A program made the position numbers and the translations under genes. Source: Muricea muricata (lineage: Eukaryota; Cnidaria; Anthozoa; Malacalcyonacea; Plexauridae). From it: a stretch of 64,000 nucleotides of DNA. Below are positions 46,100 through 60,300 of this stretch, piece by piece. Positions within the stretch are counted from its first letter, which is position 1; the number at the start of each line of letters is the position of its first letter. The notes under the pieces were generated by a model. It saw only the letters and a program-made list of their open reading frames with translations. It was not told the origin of the DNA and ran no database searches. The stretch lies in the NCBI GenBank assembly GCA_963855995.1, contig OY979721.1:2728001-2792000 (forward strand). Direction: 5' to 3'.

Positions 46100-49000
46100 A
46101 GTGATGCATGGAAAAATTCAACTGATTCCGATGCAAAATGCAAAGGTTCTGAATCAAGACAGGTAGAAGATAGAAAGAGCCATTGGCAGGAAATGGGTAA
46201 AATCATGGCCAAGCTGAAACATACCTTATAACGCCTTTTCAGAACTCCAAACAAAGTTTTTTCACCAACAATGCGTGATTTGGTCATTTCTACCAAGTTT
46301 CAATGAATTCCATCACAAATTGTACATTTTCAATATTTCAGGCACAATTGTAGAACAATTAGCAATGAGGAAAAAAGTTACAACATCTGTTATCTCCCAG
46401 TAACCTTTTCCAAATATAACGAGACAAGTCCAAAGTTAGTTTATTCTTAAGACACCAGCGGTACAGTGATGCATGGAAAAATTCAACTGATTCCGATGCA
46501 AAATGCAAAGATTCTGAATAAAGACAGGTAGAACATAGAAAGAGCCATTGGCAGGAAATTGGGTAAAATCATGGCCAAGCTGAACATAACTGTAATTCAT
46601 TTCCAGAACTCCAAACTAAGTTTTTTCACAAACAATGCGTGATTTGGTCATTTCTACCAAGTTTCAATGAATTCCATCACAAATTGTACATTTTAAAAAT
46701 TTCAGGTACAATTGTAGAACAATTAGGAATGAGGAAAAAAGTTACAACATCTGTTATCTCCCAGTAACCTTTTCCAAATATAACAAGACAAGTCCAAAGT
46801 TAGTTTATTCTTAAGAGACCAGCGATACAGTGATGCATGGAAAAATTCAACTGATTCTGATGTAAAATGCAAAGGTTCTGAATCAAGACAGGTAGGACAT
46901 AGGAAGAGCCATTGGCAGGAAATTGGGTAAAATCTTGGCCAAGCTGAAACATAACTATAATGCATTTCCAGAACTGCAAACTAAGTTTTTTCAAAAACAA
47001 TGCGTGATTTGGTGATTTCTACCAAGTTTCAATGAATTCCATCACAAACTGTACATTTTAAAAATTTCAGGTACAATTGTAGAACAATGCGGAATGAGGA
47101 AAAAAGTTACAACATCTGCTATGTCCCACTAAGCTTTTCCAAATATAACAAGACAAGTCCAAAGTTACTTTATTCTTAAGAGACCAGCAATACAGTGATG
47201 CATGGAAAAATTCAACTGATTCCGATGCAAAATGCAAAGGTTCTGAATCAAGACAGGTAGAACATAGAAAAAGCCATTTGCAGGAAATTTGGTAAAATCA
47301 TGGCCAAGCTGAAACATAACTGTAATTCATTTCCAGAACTCCAAACAAAGTTTTTTCGCAAACAATGCGTGATTTGGTCATTTCTACCAAGTTTCAATGA
47401 ATTCCATCACAAATTGTACATTTTAAAAATTTCAGGTACAATTGTAGAACAATTAGGAATGAGGAAAAAAGTTACAACATCTGTTATCTCGCACTAAGCT
47501 TTTGCAAATATAACAAGACAAGTCCAAAGTTAGTTCATTCTTAAGAGACCAGCGGTACAGTGATGCATGGAAAAATTCAACTGATTCCGATGCAAAATGC
47601 AAAGGTTCTGAATCAAGACAGGTAGAACATAGAAAGAGCCATTGGCAGGAAATTGGGTAAAATCATGGCCAAGCTGAAACATAACTATAATTCATTTCCA
47701 GAACTCCAAACTAAGTTTTTTCACAAAGAATGCGTGATTTGGTCATTTCTCCCAAGTTTCAATGAATTCCATCACAAATTGTACATTTTAAAAATTTCAG
47801 GTACAATTGTAGAACAATTAGCAATTAAGAAAAAAGTTACAACATCTGTTATCTCCCACTAAGCTTTCCAAATATAACAAAACAAGTCCAAAGTTTGTTT
47901 CTTCTTAAGAGAGCAGCAGTACAGTGATGCATGGAAAAATTCAACTGATTCCGATGCAAAATGCAAAGGTTCTGAATCAAGACAGGTAGAACATAGAAAG
48001 AGCCATTGGCAGGAAATGGGTAAAATCATGGCCAAGCTGAAACATACCTTATAACGCCTTTTCAGAACTCCAAACAAAGTTTTTCACCAACAATGCGTGA
48101 TTTGGTCATTTCTACCAAGTTTCAATGAATTCCATCACAAATTGTACATTTTCAATATTTCAGGTACAATTGTAGAACAATTAGCAATGACGAAAAAAGT
48201 TACAACATCTGTTATCTCCCAGTAACCTTTTCCAAATATAACGAGACAAGTCCAAAGTTAGTTTATTCTTAAGACACCAGCGGTACAGTGATGCATGGAA
48301 AAATTCAACTGATTCCGATGCAAAATGCAAAGGTTCTGAATAAAGACAGGTAGAACATAGAAAGAGCCATTGGCAGGAAATTGGGTAAAATCATGGCCAA
48401 GCTGAAACATAACTGTACTTCATTTCCAGAACTCCAAACAAAGTTTTTTCAAAAACAATGCGTGATTTGGTGATTTCTACCAAGTTTCAATGAATTCCAT
48501 CACAAACTGTACATTTTAAAAATTTCAGGTACAATTGTAGAACAATGCGGAATGAGGAAAAAAGTTACAACATCTGCTATGTCCCACTAAGCTTTTCCAA
48601 ATATAAAAAGACAAGTCCAAAGTTACTTTATTCTTAAGAGACCAGCAATACAGTGATGCATGGAAAAATTCAACTGATTCCGATGCAAAATGCAAAGGTT
48701 CTGAATCAAGACAGGTAGAACATAGAAAAAGCCATTTGCAGGAAATTTGGTAAAATCATGGCCAAGCTGAAACATAACTGTAATTCATTTCCAGAACTCC
48801 AAACAAAGTTTTTTCACAAACAATGCGTGATTTGGTCATTTCTACCAAGTTTCAATGAATTCCATCACAAATTGTACATTTTAAAAATTTCAGGTACAAT
48901 TGTAGCACAATTAGGAATGAGGAAAAAAGTTACAACATCTGTTATCTCGCACTAAGCTTTTGCAAATATAACAAGACAAGTCCAAAGTTAGTTCATTCTT

Positions 49001-49450
49001 AAGAGACCAGCGGTACAGTGATGCATGGAAAAATTCAACTGATTCCGATGCAAAATGCAAAGGTTCTGAATCAAGACAGGTAGAACATAGAAAGAGCCAT
49101 TGGCAGGAAATGGGTAAAATCATGGCCAAGCTGAAACATACCTTATAACGCCTTTTCAGAACTCCAAACAAAGTTTTTTCACCAACAATGCGTGATTTGG
49201 TCATTTCTACCAAGTTTCAATGAATTCCATCACAAATTGTACATTTTCATTATTTCAGGTACAATTGTAGAACAATTAGCAATGAGGAAAAAAGTTACAA
49301 CATCTGTTATCTCCCAGTAACCTTTTCCAAATATAACGAGACAAGTCCAAAGTTAGTTTATTCTTAAGACACCAGCGGTACAGTGATGCATGGAAAAATT
49401 CAACTGATTCCGATGCAAAATGCAAAGGTTCTGAATAAAGACAGGTAGAA
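46100..49450 (+). repeat. Satellite block duplicated at about 52300-55650 (17-monomer offset)
   Basis: Rare variants recur at an offset of 6198-6201 bp: GGTAGAAGATAGAAAG at 46164 and 52365, GCTGAACATAACTG near 46579 and 52778, the GAACAATGCGGAATGAGG monomer at 47082 and 53281, CACAAAGAATGCGTG at 47721 and 53922 (the second with a T for C in TTTTTTTACAAAG), and CTGTACTTCATTTCC at 48413 and 54613. Correspondence ends near 49450/55650. Confidence 0.8.
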
Positions 49451-52400
49451 CATAGAAAGAGCCATTGGCAGGAAATTGGGTAAAATCATGGCCAAGCTGA
49501 AACATAACTGTACTTCATTTCCAGAACTCCAAACAAAGTTTTTTCACAAACAATGCGTGATTTGGTCATTTCTACCAAGTTTCAATGAATTCCATCACAA
49601 ATTGTACATTTTAAAAATTTCAGGTACAATTGTAGAACAATTAGGAATGAGGAAAAAAGTTACAACATCTGTTATCTCCCACTAAGCTTTTGCAAATATA
49701 ACAAGACAAGTCCAAAGTTAGTTTATTCTTAAGAGACCAGCGGTACAGTGATGCATGGAAAAATTCAACTGATTCCGATGCAAAATGCAAAGGTTCTGAA
49801 TCAAGAGAGGTAGAACATAGAAAGAGCCATTGGCAGAAAATGGGTAAAATCATGGCCAAGCTGAAACATACCTTATAACGCCTTTTCAGAACTCCAAACA
49901 AAGTTTTTTCACCAACAATGTGTGATTTGGTCATTTCTACCAAGTTTCAATGAATTCCATCACAAATTGTACATTTTCAATATTTCAGGTACAATTGTAG
50001 AACAATTAGCAATGAGGAAAAAAGTTACAACATCTGTTATCTCCCAGTAACCTTTTCAAAATATAACAAGCAAGTCCAAAGTTAGTTTATTCTGAAGACA
50101 CCAGCGGTAGAGTGATGCATTGAAAAATTCAACTGATTCCGATGCAAAATGCAAAGGTTCTGAATCAAGACAGGTAGAACATAGAAAGAGCCATTGGCAA
50201 GAAATTGGGTAAAATCATGGCCAAGCTGAAACAAAACTATAAATCATTTCCAGAACTGCAAACAAAGTTTTTTCAAAAACAATGCGTGATTTGGTCATTT
50301 CTACCAAGTTTCAATGAATTCCATTACAAATTGTACATTTTAAAAATTTCAGGTACAATTGTAGAACAATTAGCAATGAGGAAAAAAGTTACAACATCTG
50401 TTATCTCCCACTAAGCTTTTCCAAATATAACAAGACAAGTCCAAAGTTAGTTCATTCTTAAGAGACCAGCGGTACAGTGATTCATGGAAAAATTCAACTG
50501 ATTCCGATGTAAAATGCAAAGGTTCTGAATCAAGACAAGTAGAACATAGAAAGAGCCATTGGCAGGAAATGGGTAAAATCATGGCCAAGCTGAAACATAC
50601 CTTATAACGACTTTTCAGAACTCCAAACAAAGTTTTTTCACCAACAATGTGTGATTTGGTCATTTCTAACAAGTTTCAATGAATTCCATCACAAATTGTA
50701 CATTTTCAATATTTCAGGTACATTTGTAGAACAATTAGCAATGAAAAAAAAATTAACAACATCTGTTATCTCCCACTACGGTTTTCCAAATATAACAAGA
50801 CAAGTCTAAACTTAGCTTATTCTTAAGAGACCAGCGGTACAGTGATGCATGGAAAAATTCAACTGATTCCGATGCAAAATGCAAAGGTTCTGAATCAAGA
50901 CAGGTAGAACATAGAAAGAGCCATTGGCAGGAAATGGGTAAAATCATGGCCAAGCTGAAACATACCTTATAACGCCTTTTCAGAACTCCAAACAAAGTTT
51001 TTTCACCAACAATGTGTGATTTGGTCATTTCTACCAAGTTTCAATGAGTTCCATCACAAATTGTACATTTTCAATATTTCAGGTACATTTGTAGAACAAT
51101 TAGCAATGAAGAAAAAATTAACAACATCTGTTATCTCCCACTACGGTTTTCCAAATATAACAAGACAAGTCTAAAGTTAGCTTATTCTTAAGAAACCAGC
51201 GGTACAGTGATGCATGGAAAAATTCAACTGATTCCGATGCAAAATGCAAAGGTTCTGAATCAAGACAGGTAGAACATAGAAAGAGCCATTGGCAGGAAAT
51301 GGGTAAAATCATGGCCAAGCTGAAACATAACTATAATTCATTTCCAGAACTCCAAACTAAGTTTTTTCACAAACAATGCGTGATTTGGTCATTTCTTCCA
51401 AGTTTCAATGAATTCCATCACAAATTGTACATTTTAAAAATTTCAGGTACAATTCCAGAACAATTAGCAATTAAGAAAAAAGTTACAACATCTGTTATCT
51501 CCCCCTAAGCTTTCCAAATATAACAAGACAAGTCCAAAGTTAGTTTATTCTTAAGAGACCAGCGGTACAGTGATGCATGGAAAAATTCAACTGATTCCGA
51601 TGCAAAATGCAAAAGTTCTGAATCAAGACAGGTAGAAGATAGAAAGTGCCATTGGCAGGAAATGGGTAAAATCATGGCCAAGCTGAAACATACCTTATAA
51701 CGCCTTTTCAGAACTCCAAACAAAGTTTTTTCACTAACAATGCGTGATTTGGTCATTTCTACCAAGTTTCAATGAATTCCATCACAAATTGTACATTTTC
51801 AATATTTCAGGTACAATTGTAGAACAATTAGCAATGAGGAAAAAAGTTACAACATCTGTTATCTCCCAGTAACCTTTTCCAAATATAACGAGACAAGTCC
51901 AAAGTTAGTTTATTCTTAAGACACCAGCGGTACAGTGATGCATGGAAAAATTCAACTGATTCCGATGCAAAATGCAAAGGTTCTGAATCAAGACAGGTAG
52001 AACATAGAAAGAGCCATTGGCAGGAAATTGGGTAAAATCATGGCCAAGCTGAAACATAACTATAATTTATTTCCAGAACTCCAAACTAAGTTTTTTCACA
52101 AACAATGCGTGATTTGGTCATTTCTACTAAGTTTCAATGAATTCCATCACAAATTGTACATTTTAAAAATTTCAGGTACAATTGTAGAACAATTAGCAAT
52201 GAGGTAAAAAGTTACAACATCTGTTATCTCCCAGTAACCTTTTCCAAATATCACAAGACAAGTCCAAAGTTAGTTTATTCTTAAGAGACCAGCGGTACAG
52301 TGATGCATGGAAAAATTCAACTTATTCCGATGCAAAATGCAAAGGTTCTGAATCAAGACAGGTAGAAGATAGAAAGAGCCATTGGCAGGAAATGGGTAAA

Positions 52401-55400
52401 ATCATGGCCAAGCTGAAACATACCTTATAACGCCTTTTCAGAACTCCAAACAAAGTTTTTTCACCAACAATGCGTGATTTGGTCATTTCTACCAAGTTTC
52501 AATGAATTCCATCACAAATTGTACATTTTCAATATTTCAGGCACAATTGTAGAACAATTAGCAATGAGGAAAAAAGTTACAACATCTGTTATCTCCCAGT
52601 AACCTTTTCCAAATATAACGAGACAAGTCCAAAGTTAGTTTATTCTTAAGACACCAGCGGTACAGTGATGCATGGAAAAATTCAACTGATTCCGATGCAA
52701 AATGCAAAGATTCTGAATAAAGACAGGTAGAACATAGAAAGAGCCATTGGCAGGAAATTGGGTAAAATCATGGCCAAGCTGAACATAACTGTAATTCATT
52801 TCCAGAACTCCAAACAAAGTTTTTTCACAAACAATGCGTGATTTGGTCATTTCTACCAAGTTTCAATGAATTCCATCACAAATTGTACATTTTAAAAATT
52901 TCAGGTACAATTGTAGAACAATTAGGAATGAGGAAAAAAGTTACAACATCTGTTATCTCCCAGTAACCTTTTCCAAATATAACAAGACAAGTCCAAAGTT
53001 AGTTTATTCTTAAGAGACCAGCGATACAGTGATGCATGGAAAAATTCAACTGATTCTGATGTAAAATGCAAAGGTTCTGAATCAAGACAGGTAGGACATA
53101 GGAAGAGCCATTGGCAGGAAATTGGGTAAAATCATGGCCAAGCTGAAACATAACTATAATGCATTTCCAGAACTGCAAACTAAGTTTTTTCAAAAACAAT
53201 GCGTGATTTGGTGATTTCTACCAAGTTTCAATGAATTCCATCACAAACTGTACATTTTAAAAATTTCAGGTACAATTGTAGAACAATGCGGAATGAGGAA
53301 AAAAGTTACAACATCTGCTATGTCCCACTAAGCTTTTCCAAATATAACAAGACAAGTCCAAAGTTACTTTATTCTTAAGAGACCAGCAATACAGTGATGC
53401 ATGGAAAAATTCAACTGATTCCGATGCAAAATGCAAAGGTTCTGAATCAAGACAGGTAGAACATAGAAAAAGCCATTTGCAGGAAATTTGGTAAAATCAT
53501 GGCCAAGCTGAAACATAACTGTAATTCATTTCCAGAACTCCAAACAAAGTTTTTTCACAAACAATGCGTGATTTGGTCATTTCTACCAAGTTTCAATGAA
53601 TTCCATCACAAATTGTACATTTTAAAAATTTCAGGTACAATTGTAGAACAATTAGGAATGAGGAAAAAAGTTACAACATCTGTTATCTCGCACTAAGCTT
53701 TTGCAAATATAACAAGACAAGTCCAAAGTTAGTTCATTCTTAAGAGACCAGCGGTACAGTGATGCATGGAAAAATTCAACTGATTCCGATGCAAATTGCA
53801 AAGGTTCTGAATCAAGACAGGTAGAACATAGAAAGAGCCATTGGCAGGAAATTGGGTAAAATCATGGCCAAGCTGAAACATAACTATAATTCATTTCCAG
53901 AACTCCAAACTAAGTTTTTTTACAAAGAATGCGTGATTTGGTCATTTCTCCCAAGTTTCAATGAATTCCATCACAAATTGTACATTTTAAAAATTTCAGG
54001 TACAATTGTAGAACAATTAGCAATTAAGAAAAAAGTTACAACATCTGTTATCTCCCACTAAGCTTTCCAAATATAACAAAACAAGTCCAAAGTTTGTTTC
54101 TTCTTAAGAGAGCAGCAGTACAGTGATGCATGGAAAAATTCAACTGATTCCGATGCAAAATGCAAAGGTTCTGAATCAAGACAGGTAGAACATAGAAAGA
54201 GCCATTGGCAGGAAATGGGTAAAATCATGGCCAAGCTGAAACATACCTTATAACGCCTTTTCAGAACTCCAAACAAAGTTTTTTCACCAACAATGCGTGA
54301 TTTGGTCATTTCTACCAAGTTTCAATGAATTCCATCACAAATTGTACATTTTCAATATTTCAGGTACAATTGTAGAACAATTAGCAATGAGGAAAAAAGT
54401 TACAACATCTGTTATCTCCCAGTAACCTTTTCCAAATATAACGAGACAAGTCCAAAGTTAGTTTATTCTTAAGACACCAGCGGTACAGTGATGCATGGAA
54501 AAATTCAACTGATTCCGATGCAAAATGCAAAGGTTCTGAATAAAGACAGGTAGAACATAGAAAGAGCCATTGGCAGGAAATTGGGTAAAATCATGGCCAA
54601 GCTGAAACATAACTGTACTTCATTTCCAGAACTCCAAACAAAGTTTTTTCAAAAACAATGCGTGATTTGGTGATTTCTACCAAGTTTCAATGAATTCCAT
54701 CACAAACTGTACATTTTAAAAATTTCAGGTACAATTGTAGAACAATGCGGAATGAGGAAAAAAGTTACAACATCTGCTATGTCCCACTAAGCTTTTCCAA
54801 ATATAACAAGACAAGTCCAAAGTTACTTTATTCTTAAGAGACCAGCAATACAGTGATGCATGGAAAAATTCAACTGATTCCGATGCAAAATGCAAAGGTT
54901 CTGAATCAAGACAGGTAGAACATAGAAAAAGCCATTTGCAGGAAATTTGGTAAAATCATGGCCAAGCTGAAACATAACTGTAATTCATTTCCAGAACTCC
55001 AAACAAAGTTTTTTCACAAACATAGCGTGATTTGGTCATTTCTACCAAGTTTCAATGAATTCCATCACAAATTGTACATTTTAAAAATTTCAGGTACAAT
55101 TGTAGAACAATTAGGAATGAGGAAAAAAGTTACAACATCTGTTATCTCGCACTAAGCTTTTGCAAATATAACAAGACAAGTCCAAAGTTAGTTCATTCTT
55201 AAGAGACCAGCGGTACAGTGATGCATGGAAAAATTCAACTGATTCCGATGCAAAATGCAAAGGTTCTGAATCAAGACAGGTAGAACATAGAAAGAGCCAT
55301 TGGCAGGAAATGGGTAAAATCATGGCCAAGCTGAAACATACCTTATAACGCCTTTTCAGAACTCCAAACAAAGTTTTTTCACCAACAATGCGTGATTTGG

Positions 55401-55599
55401 TCATTTCTACCAAGTTTCAATGAATTCCATCACAAATTGTACATTTTCAATATTTCAGGTACAATTGTAGAACAATTAGCAATGAGGAAAAAAGTTACAA
55501 CATCTGTTATCTCCCAGTAACCTTTTCCAAATATAACGAGACAAGTCCAAAGTTAGTTTATTCTTAAGACACCAGCGGTACAGTGATGCATGGAAAAAT

Positions 55600-57350
55600 T
55601 CAACTGATTCCGATGCAAAATGCAAAGGTTCTGAAGCAAGACAGGTAGAACATAGAAAGAGCCATTGGCAGGAAATGGGTAAAATCATGGCCAAGCTGAA
55701 ACATACCTTATAACGCCTTTTCAGAACTCCAAACAAAGTTTTTTCACCAACAATGTGTGATTTGGTCATCTCTACCAAGTTTCAATGAGTTCCATCACAA
55801 ATTGTACATTTTCAATATTTCAGGTACATTTGTAGAACAATTAGCAATGAAGAAAAAATTAACATCATCTGTTATCTCCCACTACGTTTTTCCAAATATA
55901 ACAAGACAAGTCTAAAGTTAGCTTATTCTTAAGAGACCAGCGGTACAGTGATGCATGGAAAAATTCAACTGATTCCGATGCAAAATGCAAAGGTTCTGAA
56001 TCAAGACAGGTAGAACATAGAAAGAGCCATTGGCAGGAAATGGGTAAAATCATGGCCAAGCTGAAACATACCTTATAACGCCTTTTAAGAACTCCAAACA
56101 AAGTTTTTTCAGCAACAATGCGTGATTTGGTGATTTGTACCAAGTTTCAATGAATTTCATCACAAATTGTACATTTTCAATATTTCAGGTACAATTGTAG
56201 AACAATTAGCAATGAGGAAAAAAGTTACAACATCTGTTATCTCCCAGTAACCTTTTCCAAATATAACGAGACAAGTCCAAAGTTAGTTTATTCTTAAGAC
56301 ACCAGCGGTACAGTGATGCATGGAAAAATTCAACTGATTCCGATGCAAAATGCAAAGGTTCTGAATAAAGACAGGTAGAACATAGAAAGAGCCATTGGCA
56401 GGAAATTGGGTAAAATCATGGCCAAGCTGAAACATAACTCTAATTCATTTCCAGAACTCCAAACTAAGTTTTTTCACAAACAATGGTGATTTGGTCATTT
56501 CTACTAAGTTTCAATGAATTCCATCACAAATTGTACATTTTAAAAATTTCAGGTACAATTGTAGAACAATTAGCAATGAGGAAAAAAGTTACAAGATCTG
56601 TTATCCCCAAGTAACGTTTTCCAAATATAACGAGAGAAGTTCAAAGTTAGTTTATTCTTAAGAGACCAGCGGTACAGTGATGCATGGAAAAATTCAACTG
56701 ATTCCGATGTAAAATGCAAAGGTTCTATATCAAGACAGGTAGGACATAGAAAGAGCCATTGGCAGGAAATTGGGTAAAATCATGGCCAAGCTGAAACATA
56801 ACTATAATGCATTTCCAGAACTGCAAACAAAGTTCTTTCAAAAACAATGCGTAATTTGGTCATTTGTACCAAGTTTCAATGAATTTCATCACAAATTGTA
56901 CATTTTCAATATTTCAGGTACAATTGTAGAACAATTAGCAATGAGGAAAAAAGTTACAACATCTGTTATCTCCCAGTAACCTTTTCCAAATATAACAAGA
57001 CAAGTCCAAAGTTAGTTTATTCTTAAGAGACCAGCGGTACAGTGATGCATGGAAAAATTCAACTGATTCTGATGTAAAATGCAAAGGTTCTGAATCAAGA
57101 CAGGTAGGACATAGGAAGAGCCATTGGCAGGAAATTGGGTAAAATCATGGCCAAGCTGAAACATAACTATAATGCATTTCCAGAACTGCAAACAAAGTTT
57201 TTTCAAAAACAATGCGTGATTTGGTGATTTCTACCAAGTTTCAATGAATTCCATCACAAACTGTACATTTTAAAAATTTCAGGTACAATTGTAGAACAAT
57301 GCGGAATGAGGAAAAAAGTTACAACATCTGCTATGTCCCACTAAGCTTTT
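55600..57350 (+). repeat. Satellite block duplicated at about 61070-62820 (15-monomer offset)
   Basis: CTGAAGCAAGACAGG (55632 and 61104), TTTTTTCAGCAACAATG with GATTTGTACCAAG (about 56105 and 61577), GGTTCTATATCAAGAC (56721 and 62194) and the AATGCGGAATGAGG/AATGCGGGATGAGG monomer (57299 and 62772) recur with an offset of about 5472 bp. Confidence 0.75.
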
Positions 57351-60300
57351 CCAAATATAACAAGACAAGTCGAAAGTTACTTTATTCTTAAGAGACCAGC
57401 GATACAGTGATGCATGGAAAAATTCAACTGATTCCGATGCAAAATGCAAAGGTTCTGAATCAAGACAGGTAGAACATAGAAAAAGCCATTTGCAGGAAAT
57501 TGGGTAAAATCATGGCCAAGCTGAAACATAACTATAATTGATTTCCAGAACTCCAAACTAAGTTTTTTCACAAACAATGCGTGATTTGGTCATTTCTACC
57601 AAGTTTCAATGAGTTCCATCACAAATTGTACATTTTAAAAATTTCAGGTACAATTATAGAACAATTAGCAATGAGGAAAAAGGTCACAACATCTGTTTTC
57701 TCCCAGTAACCTTTTCCAAATATAACAAGACAAGTCCAAAGTTAGTTTATTCTTAAGAGACCAGCGGTACACTGATGCATGGAAAAACTCAAGTGATTCC
57801 GATGTAAAATGCAAAGGTTCTGAATAAAGACAGGTAGGACATAGAAAGAGCCATTGGCAGGAAATTAGGTAAAATCATGGCCAAGCTGAAACATAAGTAT
57901 AATGCATTTCCAGAACTGCAAACAAAGTTTTTTCAAAAAGAATGCGTGATTTGGTCATTTCTACAAAGTTTCAATGAATTCCATCACAAATTGTACATTT
58001 TCAACAATTCAGGTACAATTGTAGAACAATTAGCAATGAGGTAAAAAGTTACAACATCTGTTATCTCCCAGTAACCTTTTCCAAATATAACAAGACAAGT
58101 CCAAAGTTAGTTTATTCTTAAGAGACCAGCGGTACAGTGATGCATGGAAAAATTCAACTGATTCCGATGCAAAATGCAAAGGTTCTGAATCAAGACAGGT
58201 AGAACATAGAAAGAGCCATTGGCAGGAAATTGGGTAAAATCATGGCCAAGCTGAAACATAACTATAATTCATTTCCAGAACTCCAAACTAAGTTTTTTCA
58301 CAAACAATGCATGATTTGGTCATTTCTACTAAGTTTCAATGAATTCCATCACAAATTGTACATTTTAAAAATTTCAGGTACAATTGTAGAACAATTAGCA
58401 ATGAGGTAAAAAGTTACAACATCTGTTATCTCCCAGTAAGGTTTTCCAAATATAACAAGACAAGTCCAAAGTTAGTTTATTCTTAAGAGACCAGCGGTAC
58501 AGTGATGGATGGAAAAATTCAACTGATTCCGATGCAAAATGCAAAGGTTCTGAATCAAGACAGGTAGAACATAGAAAGAGCCATTGGCAGGAAATTGGTA
58601 AAATCATGGCCAAGCTGAAACATACTTTATAACGCCTTTTCAGAACTCCAAACAAAGTTTTTTCACCAACAATGTGTGATTTGGTCATTTCTACCAAGTT
58701 TCAATGAGTTCCATCACAAATTGTACATTTCCAATATTTCAGGTACAATTGTAGAACAATTAGCAATGAGGAAAAAAGTTACAACATCTGTTATCTCCCA
58801 GTAACCTTTTCCAAATATAACGAGACAAGTCCAAAGTTAGTTTATTCTTAAGACACCAGCGGTACAGTGATGCATGGAAAAATTCAACTGATTCCGATGC
58901 AAAATGCAAAGGTTCTGAATCAAGACAGGTAGAACATAGAAAGAGCCATTTGCAGGAAATTGGGTAAAATCATGGCCAAGCTGAAACATAACTATAATTC
59001 ATTTCCAGAACTCCAAACTAAGTTTTTTCACAAACAATGTGTGATTTGGTCATTTCTTCCAAGTTTCAATGAATTCCATCACAAATTGTACATTTTAAAA
59101 ATTTCAGGTACAATTGCAGAACAATTAGCAATTAAGAAAAAAGTTACAACATCTGTTATCTCCCACTAAGCTTTCCAAATATAACAAGACAAGTCCAAAG
59201 TTAGTTTATTCTTAAGAGACCAGCGGTACAGTGATGCATGGAAAAATTCAACTGATTCCGATGCAAAATGCAAAGGTTCTGAATCAAGACAGGTAGAACA
59301 TAGAAAGAGCCATTGGCAGGAAATTGGGTAAAATCATGGCCAAGCTGAAATATAACTATAAGTCATTTCCAGAACTCCAAACTAAGTTTTTTCACAAAGA
59401 ATGCGTGATTTGGTCATTTCTCCCAAGTTTCAATGAATTCCATCACAAATTGTACATTTTAAAAATTTCAGGTAGAATTGTAGAACAATTAGCAATTAAG
59501 AAAAAAGTTACAACATCTGTTATCTCCCACTAAGCTTTCCAAATATAACAAGACAAGTCCAAAGTTTGTTTCTTCTTAAGAGACCAGCGGTACAGTGATG
59601 CATGGAAAAATTCAACTGATTCCGATGCAAAATGCAAAGGTTCTGAATCAAGACAGGTAGAAGATAGAAAGAGCCATTGGCAGGAAATGGGTAAAATCAT
59701 GGCCAAGCTGAAACATACCTTATAACGCCTGTTCAGAACTCCAAACAAAGTTTTTTCACCAACAATGCGTGATTTGGTCATTTCTACCAAGTTTCAATGA
59801 ATTCCATCACAAATTGTACATTTTCAATATTTCAGGTACAATTGTAGAACAATTAGCAATGAAAAAAAAAGTTACAACATCTGTTATCTCCCAGTAACCT
59901 TTTCCAAATATAACGAGACAAGTCCAAAGTTAGTTTATTCTTAAGACACCAGCGGTACAGTGATGCATGGAAAAATTCAACTGATTCCGATGCAAAATGC
60001 AAAGATTCTGAATAAAGACAGGTAGAACATAGAAAGAGCCATTGGCAGGAAATTGGGTAAAATCATGGCCAAGCTGAAACATAACTGTAATTCATTTCCA
60101 GAACTCCAAACAAAGTTTTTTCACAAACAATGCGTGATTTGGTCATTTCTACAAAGTTTCAATGAATTCCATCACAAATTGTACATTTTCAATATTTCAG
60201 GTACAATTGTAGAACAATTAGCAATGAGGAAAAAAGTTACAACATCTGTTATCTCCCAGTAACCTTTTCCAAATATAACGAGACAAGTCCAAAGTTAGTT